Assembly: GCA_022825925.1 (NCBI GenBank)
Contig: JAJDVW010000013.1
Span: 26,686-90,685, forward strand
Direction of reading: 5' to 3'
Origin: Pseudomonadales bacterium
Lineage (GTDB): Bacteria; Pseudomonadota; Gammaproteobacteria; Pseudomonadales; Azotimanducaceae
DNA length: 64,000 bases
The notes beneath the pieces were generated by a model that did no database searches, was not told the DNA's origin, and saw nothing but the letters and a program-made list of their open reading frames with translations. A program made the position numbers and the translations under genes. Every line of letters starts with the position of its first letter. The first letter of the stretch is position 1. Shown in pieces: positions 18,984 through 28,125 of this stretch.

Positions 18984-20248
18984 CCGGACTGATCCGGGAA
19001 ATCCGCTTTCTTTCGAGTGACCGGACGGCCTTGCCGTGGCTGGGAATCGCGGCGCTCGTCGCTGCCCTGTCGGTGGTATTGGGGCTGCGCGAAACAGCCT
19101 CGCAACGCGCGGTCCTGAGTGATTTGATCGAACTCGACCGCGCTGAACGGGAAGTGGTCGGGGAGCTGTACCGAGACTGGGGAGACGCGGCCTATTACAC
19201 TTTCCATCTAACCTACGATTCGCCGTCGGATTTCGCATTCGCCGCGCTGGGCCAACGCGATACTTCTCCCTGGAAGCACAGCATCCGGGCACTCGCACTG
19301 GAAGGGCAGATCTACGAAACCGACGCGGAGAATCCCGACTTTGCCCTGATCGGCCGTTTCGACTTCGCGTTCGCCGCGAATCTGCTCGCCCCGCTTTTGC
19401 TGATTCTCCTGTTGCATGATCTGCGCTCCGGGGAGCGCACCGCCGGACGCCATGAGTTGCTCAACGCGACAGCGGCGGTCCGGGGCAGCCCCTGGTTTGC
19501 GCGGGCGGCCTTGCGGGTCGGAGCGCTGATGCTCTGCCTGATCGCTCCACTCTGGGCCGGCGGTCTGCTTGCCGGCACGGGCGCTTCGGACCTGGCGCTT
19601 GCAAGCCTCATCGTGGCCTTGCACCTTGGATTCTGGTGGGGCGTTTGCGCAATCGCCGATCGTTTCGGCTGGAGCAGCCCCATCAACCTGACCGTGCTGA
19701 TCGGCGCCTGGCTGGCCCTCGCCGTAATCGTCCCGGCGGCCATCAAGCTATCGGTGGAGGCTGCCGTACCCTTGCCGGATGGAGGCGACATCCTCTTGAC
19801 CCAGAGGGAGGCGGTCAACGACGCCTGGGATCTGCCGAAGTCCGAGACGATGGGGCCCTTTATCGAGCGCCATCCCGAATGGGCGGATTACACGGAAGTC
19901 AGCCAGCCATTCGAATGGAAGTGGTACTACGCCTTCCAGCAGGTCGGCGACCAGATAGCCGAGCCGCTGTCGGAGGCCTATCGCGAAGGGCGCATCGAAC
20001 GTGATCGGCGGGCCGGAACGCTCGCCTGGCTTTCGCCCCCCGCACTCGCTGAGCGCGCCCTGCAAGGCCTTGCGGGCACGGACATGGCGGCCTCCCTGGC
20101 GTATGAACAACGGGTGCGCGACTTTCACGCCGCCCTCAGGACCTACTACTACCCCAGGCTGTTTCGCGATGAGGTCTTCTCGGACGCAAGCCTCGGGCAG
20201 CGGCCCGAGTTCCGCGTCGCGGGCAAACGAGTCGACCGCCCGGACTGA
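18980..20248 (+). CDS. ABC-2 type permease, DUF3526 family (second of two)
   Basis: This 422-aa protein is a paralogue of the preceding permease with the same topology. It has an N-terminal helix (LPWLGIAALVAALSVVLGL), a first external loop, a helix bundle from LLAPLLLILLLHDLRSGERTAGRHELL onward, a second large loop, and LAWLSPPALAERALQGLAGTDMA near the end. That last stretch mirrors FGWLSPVVAVAAGSRALSGTDLA in its neighbour. It presumably forms a heterodimeric channel with the first permease. The gene starts at ATG 18980 with a 4-nt overlap and ends the cassette. It converges on the yciK-like gene 75 bp away. Confidence 0.85.
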   Translation: MTGLIREIRFLSSDRTALPWLGIAALVAALSVVLGLRETASQRAVLSDLIELDRAEREVVGELYRDWGDAAYYTFHLTYDSPSDFAFAALGQRDTSPWKHSIRALALEGQIYETDAENPDFALIGRFDFAFAANLLAPLLLILLLHDLRSGERTAGRHELLNATAAVRGSPWFARAALRVGALMLCLIAPLWAGGLLAGTGASDLALASLIVALHLGFWWGVCAIADRFGWSSPINLTVLIGAWLALAVIVPAAIKLSVEAAVPLPDGGDILLTQREAVNDAWDLPKSETMGPFIERHPEWADYTEVSQPFEWKWYYAFQQVGDQIAEPLSEAYREGRIERDRRAGTLAWLSPPALAERALQGLAGTDMAASLAYEQRVRDFHAALRTYYYPRLFRDEVFSDASLGQRPEFRVAGKRVDRPD

Positions 20249-20322
20249 CCCAGCCCTTCGCCTACGGGGGTCATGCACGATGTCAAGACGGGAGGGGACA
20301 AGCCCAGGGCCAAGCCCGCCCC

Positions 20323-21096
20323 CTACGACGGTCCGCGCCAGGCCGGGGCGTCGATGCTGCGTCCGGTGACGCCGGCGGAGTCCGGCCCCATGAGCCAGAG
20401 GTAGAGGTCCATGTGCGCCTCGGGCTCCGGCAGGGTGGCCGGGTCCTCCGCCGGGTACGCCGCCGCGCGCATGGCGGTCCTCGTGCCGCCCGGGTTGAGC
20501 GCGTTGACCCGCACGCGGCCGGGGCTCTCGAGTTCGTCCGCGAGCGTCTGCGACAGCCCCTCGGTGGCGAACTTCGAGACCGCGTACGCGCCCCAGTACG
20601 CCCTGCCGACGCGGCCGACGCCGGACGACGTGAAGACGATGGACGCATCGAGCGCCGCTTCGAGGAGCGGCAGCAGCGCGCGGGTGAGCAGCACGGGGGC
20701 CATGGCGTTCACCTGCATTACCTCCGCCCAGGCGGCCGCCGGGTAGTGCGCGACGGGGACCCGGGGTCCCAGGACCGACGCGTTGTGGAGGATGCCGTCC
20801 AGGCGGCCGTAGTCGTCGCGGATCGCTTCCGCCAGGTTGTCCGCCGCTTCCTCGTCCAGTGCCGCGAGGTCCGCCGGCACGATGACGGGCTTCGTGGCGG
20901 TCTCCGCCGCGATGACGTCGAAGACCGCTTCCAGCTTGCTGCGCGTGCGCCCGAGCAGCACGACATCCGCGCCGTGGCGCGCGTAGGCGAGCGCCGCGGC
21001 GCGGCCGATGCCGGCGCCCGCGCCCGTGACCAGCACGACGCGGTTCTCGAGGAGGTCGGCGGCCGGCCGGTAGCGGGGCTTGCGGCCCCGGGTCAC
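20323..21096 (-). CDS. YciK-like short-chain dehydrogenase/reductase
   Basis: The product is a 257-aa Rossmann-fold SDR with cofactor motif TGAGAGIGRAA, structural motif HNASVLGP and catalytic YAVSKFATEG (Tyr-x-x-x-Lys). It ends in MDLYLWLMGPDSAGVTGRSIDA. The DLYLWLMGPDS tail is typical of the YciK subgroup of gammaproteobacteria, whose substrate is not established. GTG 21096 is chosen because it overlaps the ubiG stop (GTGA). Linkage to ubiG and mtaD in this order is common in gammaproteobacteria, which supports the subgroup call. Confidence 0.85.
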   Translation of the reverse strand: MTRGRKPRYRPAADLLENRVVLVTGAGAGIGRAAALAYARHGADVVLLGRTRSKLEAVFDVIAAETATKPVIVPADLAALDEEAADNLAEAIRDDYGRLDGILHNASVLGPRVPVAHYPAAAWAEVMQVNAMAPVLLTRALLPLLEAALDASIVFTSSGVGRVGRAYWGAYAVSKFATEGLSQTLADELESPGRVRVNALNPGGTRTAMRAAAYPAEDPATLPEPEAHMDLYLWLMGPDSAGVTGRSIDAPAWRGPS

Positions 21097-21812
21097 TGCG
21101 GGACTTCCTTGCGCGCGTGCACCACGTAATTTACGTCCACGTCGTCGCCCAGCGTGCAGTTGCGCGTGAACGGGTTGTAGCGCATGCCGACGATCTCGAC
21201 GACGGTCAGCCCCGCCGCCCGCATGGCCCTGGCGAGCTCGGAGGGGCGGATGAACTTCCCGTAGTCGTGCGTGCCCCGGGGCAGGATCCCCAGCACGTAC
21301 TCCGCGCCGAGCACGGCGAGCAGGTAGGACTTGGGGTTGCGGTTGATGGTCGAGACGATCACGTCGCCCCCGGGCTCCGCGAGGTCCGCGAGCGCCTGCA
21401 CCGTCGACGTCACGTCGGGGACGTGCTCCAGCATCTCGAGGCACGTGACCAGCGAGAAGGCGCCCGGCGCTTCGAGCGCGAAGGCCTCCGGCGAGGTCCG
21501 CTCGTAGCGAATGTCCGCGTCGAGGCCGGACTCGATGGCGTGCAGCCGGGCCACCGCCAGGGGACTCTCCGCCATGTCGATGCCGCTGACGTGGGCGCCG
21601 AGGCTCGCCAGGCTCTCGGTCAGGATGCCGCCCCCGCACCCGATGTCGGCCACCCGCGCGCCGGCGAGCGCGCAACGCTCGGCGAGATAGGCGACGCGCA
21701 CGGCGTTGATGTCGTGCAGCGGCTTGAAGTCGCCGTCCGGGTCCCACCAGCGATGGGCGAGCGCCTCGAACTTCTCGATCTCCGCGCGGTCGACGTTGGC
21801 GTCCGCCGTCAC
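21093..21812 (-). CDS. ubiG: UbiG, ubiquinone biosynthesis O-methyltransferase
   Basis: The 239-aa class I SAM-dependent methyltransferase carries the UbiG N-terminus (EIEKFEALAHRWWDPDGDFKPLHDIN), SAM motif I (VADIGCGGGILTESLA) and the family block NRNPKSYLLAVLGAEYVLGILPRGTHDYGKFI. It performs both O-methylations of ubiquinone synthesis at the cytoplasmic face of the membrane. Start GTG 21812 overlaps the mtaD stop by 4 nt, and its own stop overlaps the yciK-like start, so the three genes are probably one coupled transcript. Confidence 0.95.
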   Translation of the reverse strand: MTADANVDRAEIEKFEALAHRWWDPDGDFKPLHDINAVRVAYLAERCALAGARVADIGCGGGILTESLASLGAHVSGIDMAESPLAVARLHAIESGLDADIRYERTSPEAFALEAPGAFSLVTCLEMLEHVPDVTSTVQALADLAEPGGDVIVSTINRNPKSYLLAVLGAEYVLGILPRGTHDYGKFIRPSELARAMRAAGLTVVEIVGMRYNPFTRNCTLGDDVDVNYVVHARKEVPQ

Positions 21813-23116
21813 GACGCCATCCTCCGCGGCCACTCGGCCGCGCGCGCCAGGATGCGCGGCAGGTCGAGGGTGTGGAACCGCCCCTCTTCGTAGAGGCACC
21901 GTCCGTTGACCCAGACGTGGCTGACGTGCCGGCCGGCCTGGGCGTGGACGAGTTGCGCCGCCGGATCGTGCACGGGCTGCATCCCGGGATGTGCGAGATC
22001 GACGGCGACGAGGTCCGCCCGCTTGCCGGCCTCCAGGGAGCCGATCTCGTCGTCGAGCCCCAGCGCCCGGGCTCCGGCCACGGTCGCCATCTCGAGCATC
22101 TCCGCCGCCGGCGCCGCCGCGGCGTCCTCCGTCAGCGACGTGCGCAGCAGCGCCGCCGCCCGCATCTCGTCGAACAGGTCGAGGGAGTTGTTGGATGCCG
22201 CGCCGTCGGTGCCGAGGGCGACGTTCACCCCGGCTGCCAAGAGGTCGTTCACCCGGCATCGCCCGCTCGCGAGCTTGAGGTTCGAGCGGGGGCAGTGCAC
22301 GACGTGGGCGCCCCCGATGGCGAGGCGTTCGATCTCGCGTTCCGTGAGCTGCGTCATGTGCACGGCCTGCAGCGCGGGCGTCAGGAGGCCCATCGCGTCG
22401 AGCCCCTGCACCCAGCTCCCGCCCGTCCGCGCGCGGGCGTCCGCCACTTCGGAGGCCGTCTCGTGCAGGTGGATCTGGATGCCGGCGTCCACCTCGTCCG
22501 CCAGGGTCTGCAGGCGCCGGAGGATCTCCTCGCCGGTCGTGTAGGCGGCGTGCGGACCGAAGGCGACCTGCACCAGGTCCTCGTCGCGGTAGCGGTCGCG
22601 CAGCGCGAGCCCCTTGCGGATGCACTCGTCCGCGGAGCGCGCCCAGGCGCTGGCGAACTCGGCGACCGGGAACGCCACCTGCAGCCGGAAGCCGGCGGCG
22701 CGGGCGGTCTCCGCCGCGGCCTCCGGAAACCAGTACATGTCGCTCGCGCAGGTCGTCCCCGAGGCGATCATCTCCGCCAGCGCGAGCCCCGTGCCGTCCG
22801 CCACGAACTCCGCGTCGACAAGACGCGCTTCCAGCGGCCAGATGGTTTCCTCGAGCCAGGCGTCGAGGGGCTGCGACTCCGAGACGCCCCGCATCAGGGT
22901 CATCGCCAGGTGGCCGTGCGCATTGACGAGCCCCGGCATCAGGACGTGGCTGTCGAGCCGCAGCGCGTCGGCGCCGGGATACCGCGCGTCGATCTCCGCG
23001 CGCGGTCCGACGGCCGCGATGCGCCCGTCCTCGAGCGCCAGGCTCGCTTCTTCGAGCACGACGTTCGCCGGCGCGACGGGCAGTACGTAGCGCGGATGGA
23101 GGACCTGCGCGGACAT
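21809..23116 (-). CDS. mtaD: TRZ/ATZ-family amidohydrolase, MtaD-like (5'-methylthioadenosine/S-adenosylhomocysteine deaminase)
   Basis: From ATG 23116 (MSAQVLHPRYVLPV) the protein has 435 aa. It shows the metal-binding sites of the amidohydrolase superfamily: MPGLVNAHGHLAMTLMRG, IQIHLHETASEV, VVHCPRSNLKLASG and LGTDGAASNNSLDLFDEM. In gammaproteobacteria the member encoded next to ubiG and gyrA is known or inferred to deaminate methylthioadenosine or S-adenosylhomocysteine, products of SAM-dependent reactions such as that of UbiG. A different amino-purine or triazine substrate cannot be excluded from sequence. It is the first gene of the minus-strand trio and is divergent from gyrA. Confidence 0.88.
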   Translation of the reverse strand: MSAQVLHPRYVLPVAPANVVLEEASLALEDGRIAAVGPRAEIDARYPGADALRLDSHVLMPGLVNAHGHLAMTLMRGVSESQPLDAWLEETIWPLEARLVDAEFVADGTGLALAEMIASGTTCASDMYWFPEAAAETARAAGFRLQVAFPVAEFASAWARSADECIRKGLALRDRYRDEDLVQVAFGPHAAYTTGEEILRRLQTLADEVDAGIQIHLHETASEVADARARTGGSWVQGLDAMGLLTPALQAVHMTQLTEREIERLAIGGAHVVHCPRSNLKLASGRCRVNDLLAAGVNVALGTDGAASNNSLDLFDEMRAAALLRTSLTEDAAAAPAAEMLEMATVAGARALGLDDEIGSLEAGKRADLVAVDLAHPGMQPVHDPAAQLVHAQAGRHVSHVWVNGRCLYEEGRFHTLDLPRILARAAEWPRRMAS

Positions 23117-23224
23117 GGCGCGAGTATATCGGACGGGGCCGCGGGAACTCGTGCGACACTCGCCGCAACGGCGCGTCACACGGCGGATTCCGGGCTTGCG
23201 GGGCCGCTTTCGGCACCCTCTATC

Positions 23225-23233
23225 TGGTAGAAT
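23225..23233 (+). promoter_or_regulatory. Extended -10 element upstream of gyrA
   Basis: TGGTAGAAT has the form TGn-TAGAAT, an extended -10, and lies about 38 bp before the gyrA ATG. No convincing -35 is seen at 16-18 bp, which is tolerated by extended -10 promoters. It is the best promoter-like element in the 150-bp mtaD-gyrA divergent region. Confidence 0.45.
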
Positions 23234-23270
23234 TCAGGGCTGTTCCTGAACGGTTCCACCAACACCGTCC

Positions 23271-25874
23271 ATGTCCGATACCGGGTCCGACTCCACCGCG
23301 GTCCGCGGCGGAGGCCGCGGTCGTGAAATCCTCTCCGTCAACATCGAAGACGAGCTCAAGCGCTCGTATCTCGACTATGCGATGAGCGTGATCGTCGGGC
23401 GTGCCCTGCCCGACGTCCGGGACGGCCTGAAGCCCGTGCACAAGCGGGTGCTCTATTCGATGGCCGAGATGAACAACACGTACAACCGGCCGTACATGAA
23501 GTCGGCGCGCGTGGTGGGCGAGGTGATGGGCAAGTACCATCCCCACGGCGACCAGGCGATCTACGACACGATCGTCCGGATGGCGCAGGACTTCTCCATG
23601 CGCTACCTGCTGGTCGACGGCCAGGGCAACTTCGGGTCCATGGACGGCGACCCGCCGGCGGCGATGCGCTACACGGAAGTGCGGATGGCGCGCATCGCGG
23701 ACGAACTGCTCGCGGACCTCGACAAGGACACGGTCGATTTCGTCCCGAACTACGACGACACGCTGACCATGCCGGAGGTGCTGCCCACGCGGGTGCCGAA
23801 CCTCCTGCTGAACGGGTCCTCCGGGATCGCCGTCGGGCTCGCGACGAACATCCCCCCGCACAACCTCACCGAGGTGATCGGCGGATGCCTGCTCCTGCTC
23901 GAGGAGCCGGAGGCCACCGTCGACGACCTGCTCGAGCACATCCACGGTCCGGACTTCCCGACCGGCGGCATCATCAACGGGCGCGCCGGCATCGTGCAGG
24001 CGTACCGCACCGGCCGCGGGCGCATCTACGTCCGCGCCCGGGCGGAGGTCGAGTCCGACACGTCCGGCAAGGACACGATCGTCGTCACCGAGATCCCGTA
24101 CCAGCTCAACAAGGCCCGCCTCATCGAGAAGATCGCGGAGCTCGCGCGGGACAAGAAGGTCGAGGGCATCACGGAACTGCGCGACGAGTCCGACAAGGAC
24201 GGCCTGCGCATCGTCATCGAGGTGCGCCGGGGGGACTCCGGCGAGGTCGTGCTGAACAACCTCTACGCGCAGACCCAGCTCCAGTCGGTGTTCGGCATCA
24301 ACTGCGTGGCGCTGGTGGACCGCCAGCCGAAGCTCCTCAACCTGAAGGAGATGCTCGAGGCCTTCCTCAAGCACCGCCGCGAAGTCGTCATCCGCCGGAC
24401 GCTCTATCTGCTCCGGCAGGCCCGCCGCCGCGGCCACCTGCTCGAGGGGCAGGCCGTGGCGCTCGAGAATATCGACGAGGTGGTGGAGCTCATCCGCAAG
24501 TCGGCGACGCCGGCGGACGCGCGCGCCGCGCTGACGGCCCGGCGGTTCCCGTCCGAGTCGGTCGCGGAACTCATGACCCGGGCGGGGAGCGACGCCTGCC
24601 GGCCGGACGACCTCGGGGACGAGTTCGGATACCAGGACGGCGTCTACCGGCTCTCCGAGCAGCAGGCGCAGGCCATCCTCGACATGCAGCTGCAGCGCCT
24701 GACCGCGCTGCAGCGCGACCGCCTCATGGAGGACTACGGCAAGATCCTCGACGAGATCCGCGACCTGAAGGAGATTCTCGGCTCGGAGGAACGCCTGCGC
24801 GGCGTCATCCGCGACGAACTCGTCGAAGTGCGCGAGCGCTACGGCGACGCGCGGCGCACGGAGATCCAGAGCTCCCACCAGGACCTGACGGCCGAGGACC
24901 TCATCCCCGAGGAGGACATGGTGGTCACGGTCTCGCACCAGGGGTACGCGAAGACCCAGCCCCTCGACGTCTACCAGGCGCAGCGCCGGGGCGGCCGCGG
25001 CAAGGCGGCGACCGCCGTCAAGGACGAGGACTTCGTCGAGCACCTGCTGATCGCCAACTCCCACGACACGCTGCTGTGCTTCTCGAACAAGGGGAAGGTG
25101 TACTGGCTGCGCGTGTTCCAGATCCCGCAGGGCAGCCGCGGGGCCAAGGGACGGCCGCTGGTGAACATGCTGCAGCTGGACTCCGACGAGCGCATCACGA
25201 CGCTGTTGCCCATGAGCAAGTCCGGCGCGGCGACGGACGACGCCTTCGTGTTCATGGCCACCGCGAACGGGACCGTGAAGAAGACGCCGCTCGAACAGTT
25301 CGCCCGGCAGCGCACGGCCGGCCTGATTGCGCTCGATCTCGTCGAGGGCGATCACCTCGTCGGCGTCGCCCTGACCGACGGGTACTCGGACATCATGCTC
25401 GTCGCCAGTTCCGGCAAGGCCGTGCGCTTCAAGGAATCGGACGTGCGCGCCATGGGGCGGATCGCCCGCGGCGTGCGCGGGATTCGGCTCGGCAGGGGCC
25501 ATTCCGTGATCGCCCTCATCATCCCGGGCGGCGGGTTCATCCTGACGGCGAGCCGGAACGGCTACGGCAAGCGCACGCGCGTGGAGGAGTTCCCCGTCAA
25601 GGGTCGCGCCATCCAGGGCGTGATCGCGATGCAGGGCGGCGCGCGCAACGGACCGCTGGTCGGCGCCGCACAGGTGTTCGACGGCGACGGAATCATGCTG
25701 ATCAGCGACCAGGGGACACTCGTGCGCACGGGCGCGGACGAGATCTCGCTCGTGAGCCGCAACACCCAGGGCGTGAAGCTCATCGCCTTGCGCGAGGGAG
25801 AACACCTGGTCGGCCTCGAGCGCATCGTCGAGTCCGAGAACGGCCAGTCCGGGGAAGCGGCCGAGACCGACTGA
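23271..25874 (+). CDS. gyrA: GyrA, DNA gyrase subunit A
   Basis: The 867-aa protein has the breakage-reunion domain with catalytic tyrosine in [10 protein letters not shown] (Tyr134) and the GKYHPHGD helix. Its C-terminal beta-pinwheel contains a GyrA-box-like [12 protein letters not shown] stretch. It introduces negative supercoils together with GyrB. The start at ATG 23271 gives an N-terminal tail of about 18 residues before [21 protein letters not shown]. In the quinolone-binding helix the residue matching E. coli Ser83 is Gln (HGDQAIYD, codon CAG, residue 95), while the Asp87 equivalent is kept. A GC hairpin follows the gene before serC. Confidence 0.98.
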   Translation: MSDTGSDSTAVRGGGRGREILSVNIEDELKRSYLDYAMSVIVGRALPDVRDGLKPVHKRVLYSMAEMNNTYNRPYMKSARVVGEVMGKYHPHGDQAIYDTIVRMAQDFSMRYLLVDGQGNFGSMDGDPPAAMRYTEVRMARIADELLADLDKDTVDFVPNYDDTLTMPEVLPTRVPNLLLNGSSGIAVGLATNIPPHNLTEVIGGCLLLLEEPEATVDDLLEHIHGPDFPTGGIINGRAGIVQAYRTGRGRIYVRARAEVESDTSGKDTIVVTEIPYQLNKARLIEKIAELARDKKVEGITELRDESDKDGLRIVIEVRRGDSGEVVLNNLYAQTQLQSVFGINCVALVDRQPKLLNLKEMLEAFLKHRREVVIRRTLYLLRQARRRGHLLEGQAVALENIDEVVELIRKSATPADARAALTARRFPSESVAELMTRAGSDACRPDDLGDEFGYQDGVYRLSEQQAQAILDMQLQRLTALQRDRLMEDYGKILDEIRDLKEILGSEERLRGVIRDELVEVRERYGDARRTEIQSSHQDLTAEDLIPEEDMVVTVSHQGYAKTQPLDVYQAQRRGGRGKAATAVKDEDFVEHLLIANSHDTLLCFSNKGKVYWLRVFQIPQGSRGAKGRPLVNMLQLDSDERITTLLPMSKSGAATDDAFVFMATANGTVKKTPLEQFARQRTAGLIALDLVEGDHLVGVALTDGYSDIMLVASSGKAVRFKESDVRAMGRIARGVRGIRLGRGHSVIALIIPGGGFILTASRNGYGKRTRVEEFPVKGRAIQGVIAMQGGARNGPLVGAAQVFDGDGIMLISDQGTLVRTGADEISLVSRNTQGVKLIALREGEHLVGLERIVESENGQSGEAAETD

Positions 25875-25894
25875 GCCGACGCCGGCGATCCCGC

Positions 25895-25914
25895 GCGGGC
25901 CCCTGCCGGCCCGC
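25895..25914 (+). terminator. GC-rich hairpin between gyrA and serC
   Basis: A perfect 7-bp stem, GCGGGCC/GGCCCGC, encloses a 6-nt loop 20 nt after the gyrA stop and 30 nt before serC. CCTTCG follows rather than a T tract, so it may only attenuate transcription into the serC operon. Confidence 0.4.
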
Positions 25915-25943
25915 CCTTCGCACGTGAACCTGCAGGCACGCCA

Positions 25944-27026
25944 ATGACACGCGTACACAATTTCTCGCCGGGTCCCGCCGCATTGCCCCTGCCCGTCCTC
26001 GAGCGGGCCCGGGCGGAGCTGCTCGACTACGACGGACGGGGCATGTCGGTGATGGAGATGAGCCACCGCAGCCCGGAGTTCATCGACATCGCCGAACGGG
26101 CCGAGGCGGACTTCCGCGAGCTGCTCGGCATTGGCGACGACTACCACGTCCTCTTCCTGCAGGGCGGCGCGACCCTGCAATTCTCGATGCTGCCGCTCAA
26201 CCTGGCGGGACGCGACTCGGTCGCGGACTATGTCCACACGGGCTCGTGGGGCACGAAGGCGATCGCCGCGGCGCGCAAGCTCTGCCGGGTCAACATCGCG
26301 GCGTCTTCCGAGGGCGAGAACTTCAGCTGCGCACCGCCGCCGGAGACGTGGCGGCTCACCCCCGGCGCGGCGTACGTCCACGTCACCGGCAACGAGACCA
26401 TCGGCGGCGTCGAATACCACGACTACCCGTCGGACCTCGGCGCGCCGCTCGCCGCGGACCTCTCCTCCACGCTGCTCTCGCGACCGCTGGAGGTGTCGAG
26501 GTTCGGAGTGATCTACGCCGGCGCGCAGAAGAACATCGGCCCGGTCGGGCTGACCGTCGTCGTCATCCGCAAGGACCTCGCCGGCGGGGCGCGACCGGAC
26601 ACCCCCGACATGCTCGACTACCTCGCGCATGCCGAGGCCGGCTCCATGATGAACACACCGCCTACCTACAACTGGTACCTCGCCGGACTGGTCTTTGCCT
26701 GGCTCAAGGAACAGGGCGGGCTCGCCGCCATGGCCGAGCGCAACCGGCGCAAGGCGGCGAAACTCTATGCGGCGATCGACGCCAGCAACTTCTACCGCTG
26801 CCCGGTGCGCGAGGCCGACCGCTCCTGGATGAACGTGCCGTTCACCCTGGCGGACGCGTCCCTCGACGGCAGGTTCCTCGACGCGGCGGAGGCCGCCGGG
26901 CTCGCCAACCTCAAGGGGCACCGCAGCGTTGGGGGCATGCGGGCAAGCCTCTACAATGCCGTTACCGAGGAAGCCGTGGACGCGCTCATGGCTTTCATGG
27001 GGGAGTTCGAGAACGCAGCCGCATGA
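25944..27026 (+). CDS. serC: SerC, phosphoserine aminotransferase
   Basis: The 360-aa class V PLP enzyme starts with the characteristic VHNFSPGPAALPLPVLERA. It has DYDGRGMSVMEMSHRSPEF, VHTGSWGTKAIAAA, and the PLP-lysine segment VIYAGAQKNIGPVGLTVVVI. Glu/2-oxoglutarate-dependent transamination of 3-phosphohydroxypyruvate supplies serine, and the same enzyme serves pyridoxine synthesis. Its stop overlaps the pheA start by 4 nt (ATGA), the first of several tight junctions in this amino-acid operon. Confidence 0.97.
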   Translation: MTRVHNFSPGPAALPLPVLERARAELLDYDGRGMSVMEMSHRSPEFIDIAERAEADFRELLGIGDDYHVLFLQGGATLQFSMLPLNLAGRDSVADYVHTGSWGTKAIAAARKLCRVNIAASSEGENFSCAPPPETWRLTPGAAYVHVTGNETIGGVEYHDYPSDLGAPLAADLSSTLLSRPLEVSRFGVIYAGAQKNIGPVGLTVVVIRKDLAGGARPDTPDMLDYLAHAEAGSMMNTPPTYNWYLAGLVFAWLKEQGGLAAMAERNRRKAAKLYAAIDASNFYRCPVREADRSWMNVPFTLADASLDGRFLDAAEAAGLANLKGHRSVGGMRASLYNAVTEEAVDALMAFMGEFENAAA

Positions 27027-28123
27027 GCCAAACGAAAAACACGGAAGACCAGCTCACCCCGGTACGGGCGCGCATCGACGAAATCGACCGGGACCTCGCG
27101 CGGCTCCTGAACGAGCGCGCGGCCTGCGCCATGCGAGTGGCCGAGATCAAGGCGGACGAGCCCGGCGACGAGGCCCCGGTGTTCTACCGTCCCGAGCGCG
27201 AAGCGCAGATCCTGAAGCGCGTGCAGGCCGAGAACACCGGACCGCTCACGGACGGAGACATGGCGCGGCTGTTCCGGGAAGTGATTTCCTGCTGCCTGTC
27301 CCTCGAGCAGCCGCTGACGATCGCCTACCTGGGCCCGACCGGCACCTACACCGAGGCGGCCGTCATCAAGCAGTTCGGGCATTTCGCGACGACGCGCGCC
27401 CAGGCGGCCATCGACGAGGTGTTCCGCGAGGTGGAGTCCGGCGCCGCCCACTGCGGCGTCGTGCCGGTGGAGAACAGCACCGAGGGCATGGTCAACCACA
27501 CCCTCGACTGCTTCATGACGTCGAAGCTCCGCATCTGCGGCGAGGTCGAGCTGCCGATCCACCACGCCTTCCTCTCGATGGGTTCGAGCGACTCCATCAC
27601 CGCCATCTACTCCCACGAACAGTCCCTGGCCCAGTGTCGGCGCTGGCTCGACGGCCACTACCCCGGGGTGCCGCGCACCCCGCTCGCGAGCAACGCCGAG
27701 GCGGCGCGCGTCGCGGCCCGGACGGAGGGCGCCGGCGCCATCGCCGGAGAGATGGCCGCGGAGCGGTACGGACTGCGGATGCTGGCGACCAAGATCGAGG
27801 ACGAGCCCGACAACAAGACCCGCTTCCTCGTGCTCGGCGACCAGGAGGTGGGTCCCAGCGGGCACGACAAGACCTCCATCCTCGTGTCCACCCGCAACGA
27901 ACCGGGCGCCCTCTACGGGGTGCTCGAGCCGTTCCACCGGCACGGCATCGACCTGACCCGCATCGAGACCCGTCCGTCCCGCGTCGGGAGCTGGAACTAC
28001 GTGTTCTTCATCGACTTCGACGGCCACGAATCCCAGGCCGAGGTCGAGGCGGTACTCGACGAAGTGCGCCAGGTCTCGGTCGAAGTGCGTTCCCTGGGCT
28101 CCTACCCGCGAGCCGTCGCCTGA
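27023..28123 (+). CDS. pheA: PheA, bifunctional chorismate mutase/prephenate dehydratase
   Basis: The 366-aa product has an AroQ-type chorismate mutase domain at residues about 10-95 (VRARIDEIDRDLARLLNERA, FYRPEREAQILKRV). A prephenate dehydratase domain follows (LTIAYLGPTGTYTEAAV, GVVPVENSTEGMVNHTLD, KTRFLVLG). A C-terminal ACT domain (KTSILVSTRNEPGALYGVLEPF, LTRIETRPSRVGSWNYVFFIDF) would bind phenylalanine for feedback inhibition. It makes phenylpyruvate. It is coupled to serC by ATGA and is followed 2 nt later by hisC, as in Pseudomonas. Confidence 0.97.
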   Translation: MSQTKNTEDQLTPVRARIDEIDRDLARLLNERAACAMRVAEIKADEPGDEAPVFYRPEREAQILKRVQAENTGPLTDGDMARLFREVISCCLSLEQPLTIAYLGPTGTYTEAAVIKQFGHFATTRAQAAIDEVFREVESGAAHCGVVPVENSTEGMVNHTLDCFMTSKLRICGEVELPIHHAFLSMGSSDSITAIYSHEQSLAQCRRWLDGHYPGVPRTPLASNAEAARVAARTEGAGAIAGEMAAERYGLRMLATKIEDEPDNKTRFLVLGDQEVGPSGHDKTSILVSTRNEPGALYGVLEPFHRHGIDLTRIETRPSRVGSWNYVFFIDFDGHESQAEVEAVLDEVRQVSVEVRSLGSYPRAVA

Positions 28124-28125
28124 CC

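Noticed and set aside
21093-23216. 707-aa ORF that appears to fuse a long leader to UbiG
   Set aside because: Only the last 239 residues are UbiG; the rest reads mtaD in the wrong frame. GTG 21812 overlapping the mtaD stop explains the real start.
23220-26921. 1233-aa minus-strand ORF opposite gyrA and serC
   Set aside because: The plus strand encodes full-length GyrA and SerC with all motifs; the minus ORF is low-complexity Arg/Val/Asp/His-rich sequence typical of high-GC antisense frames.
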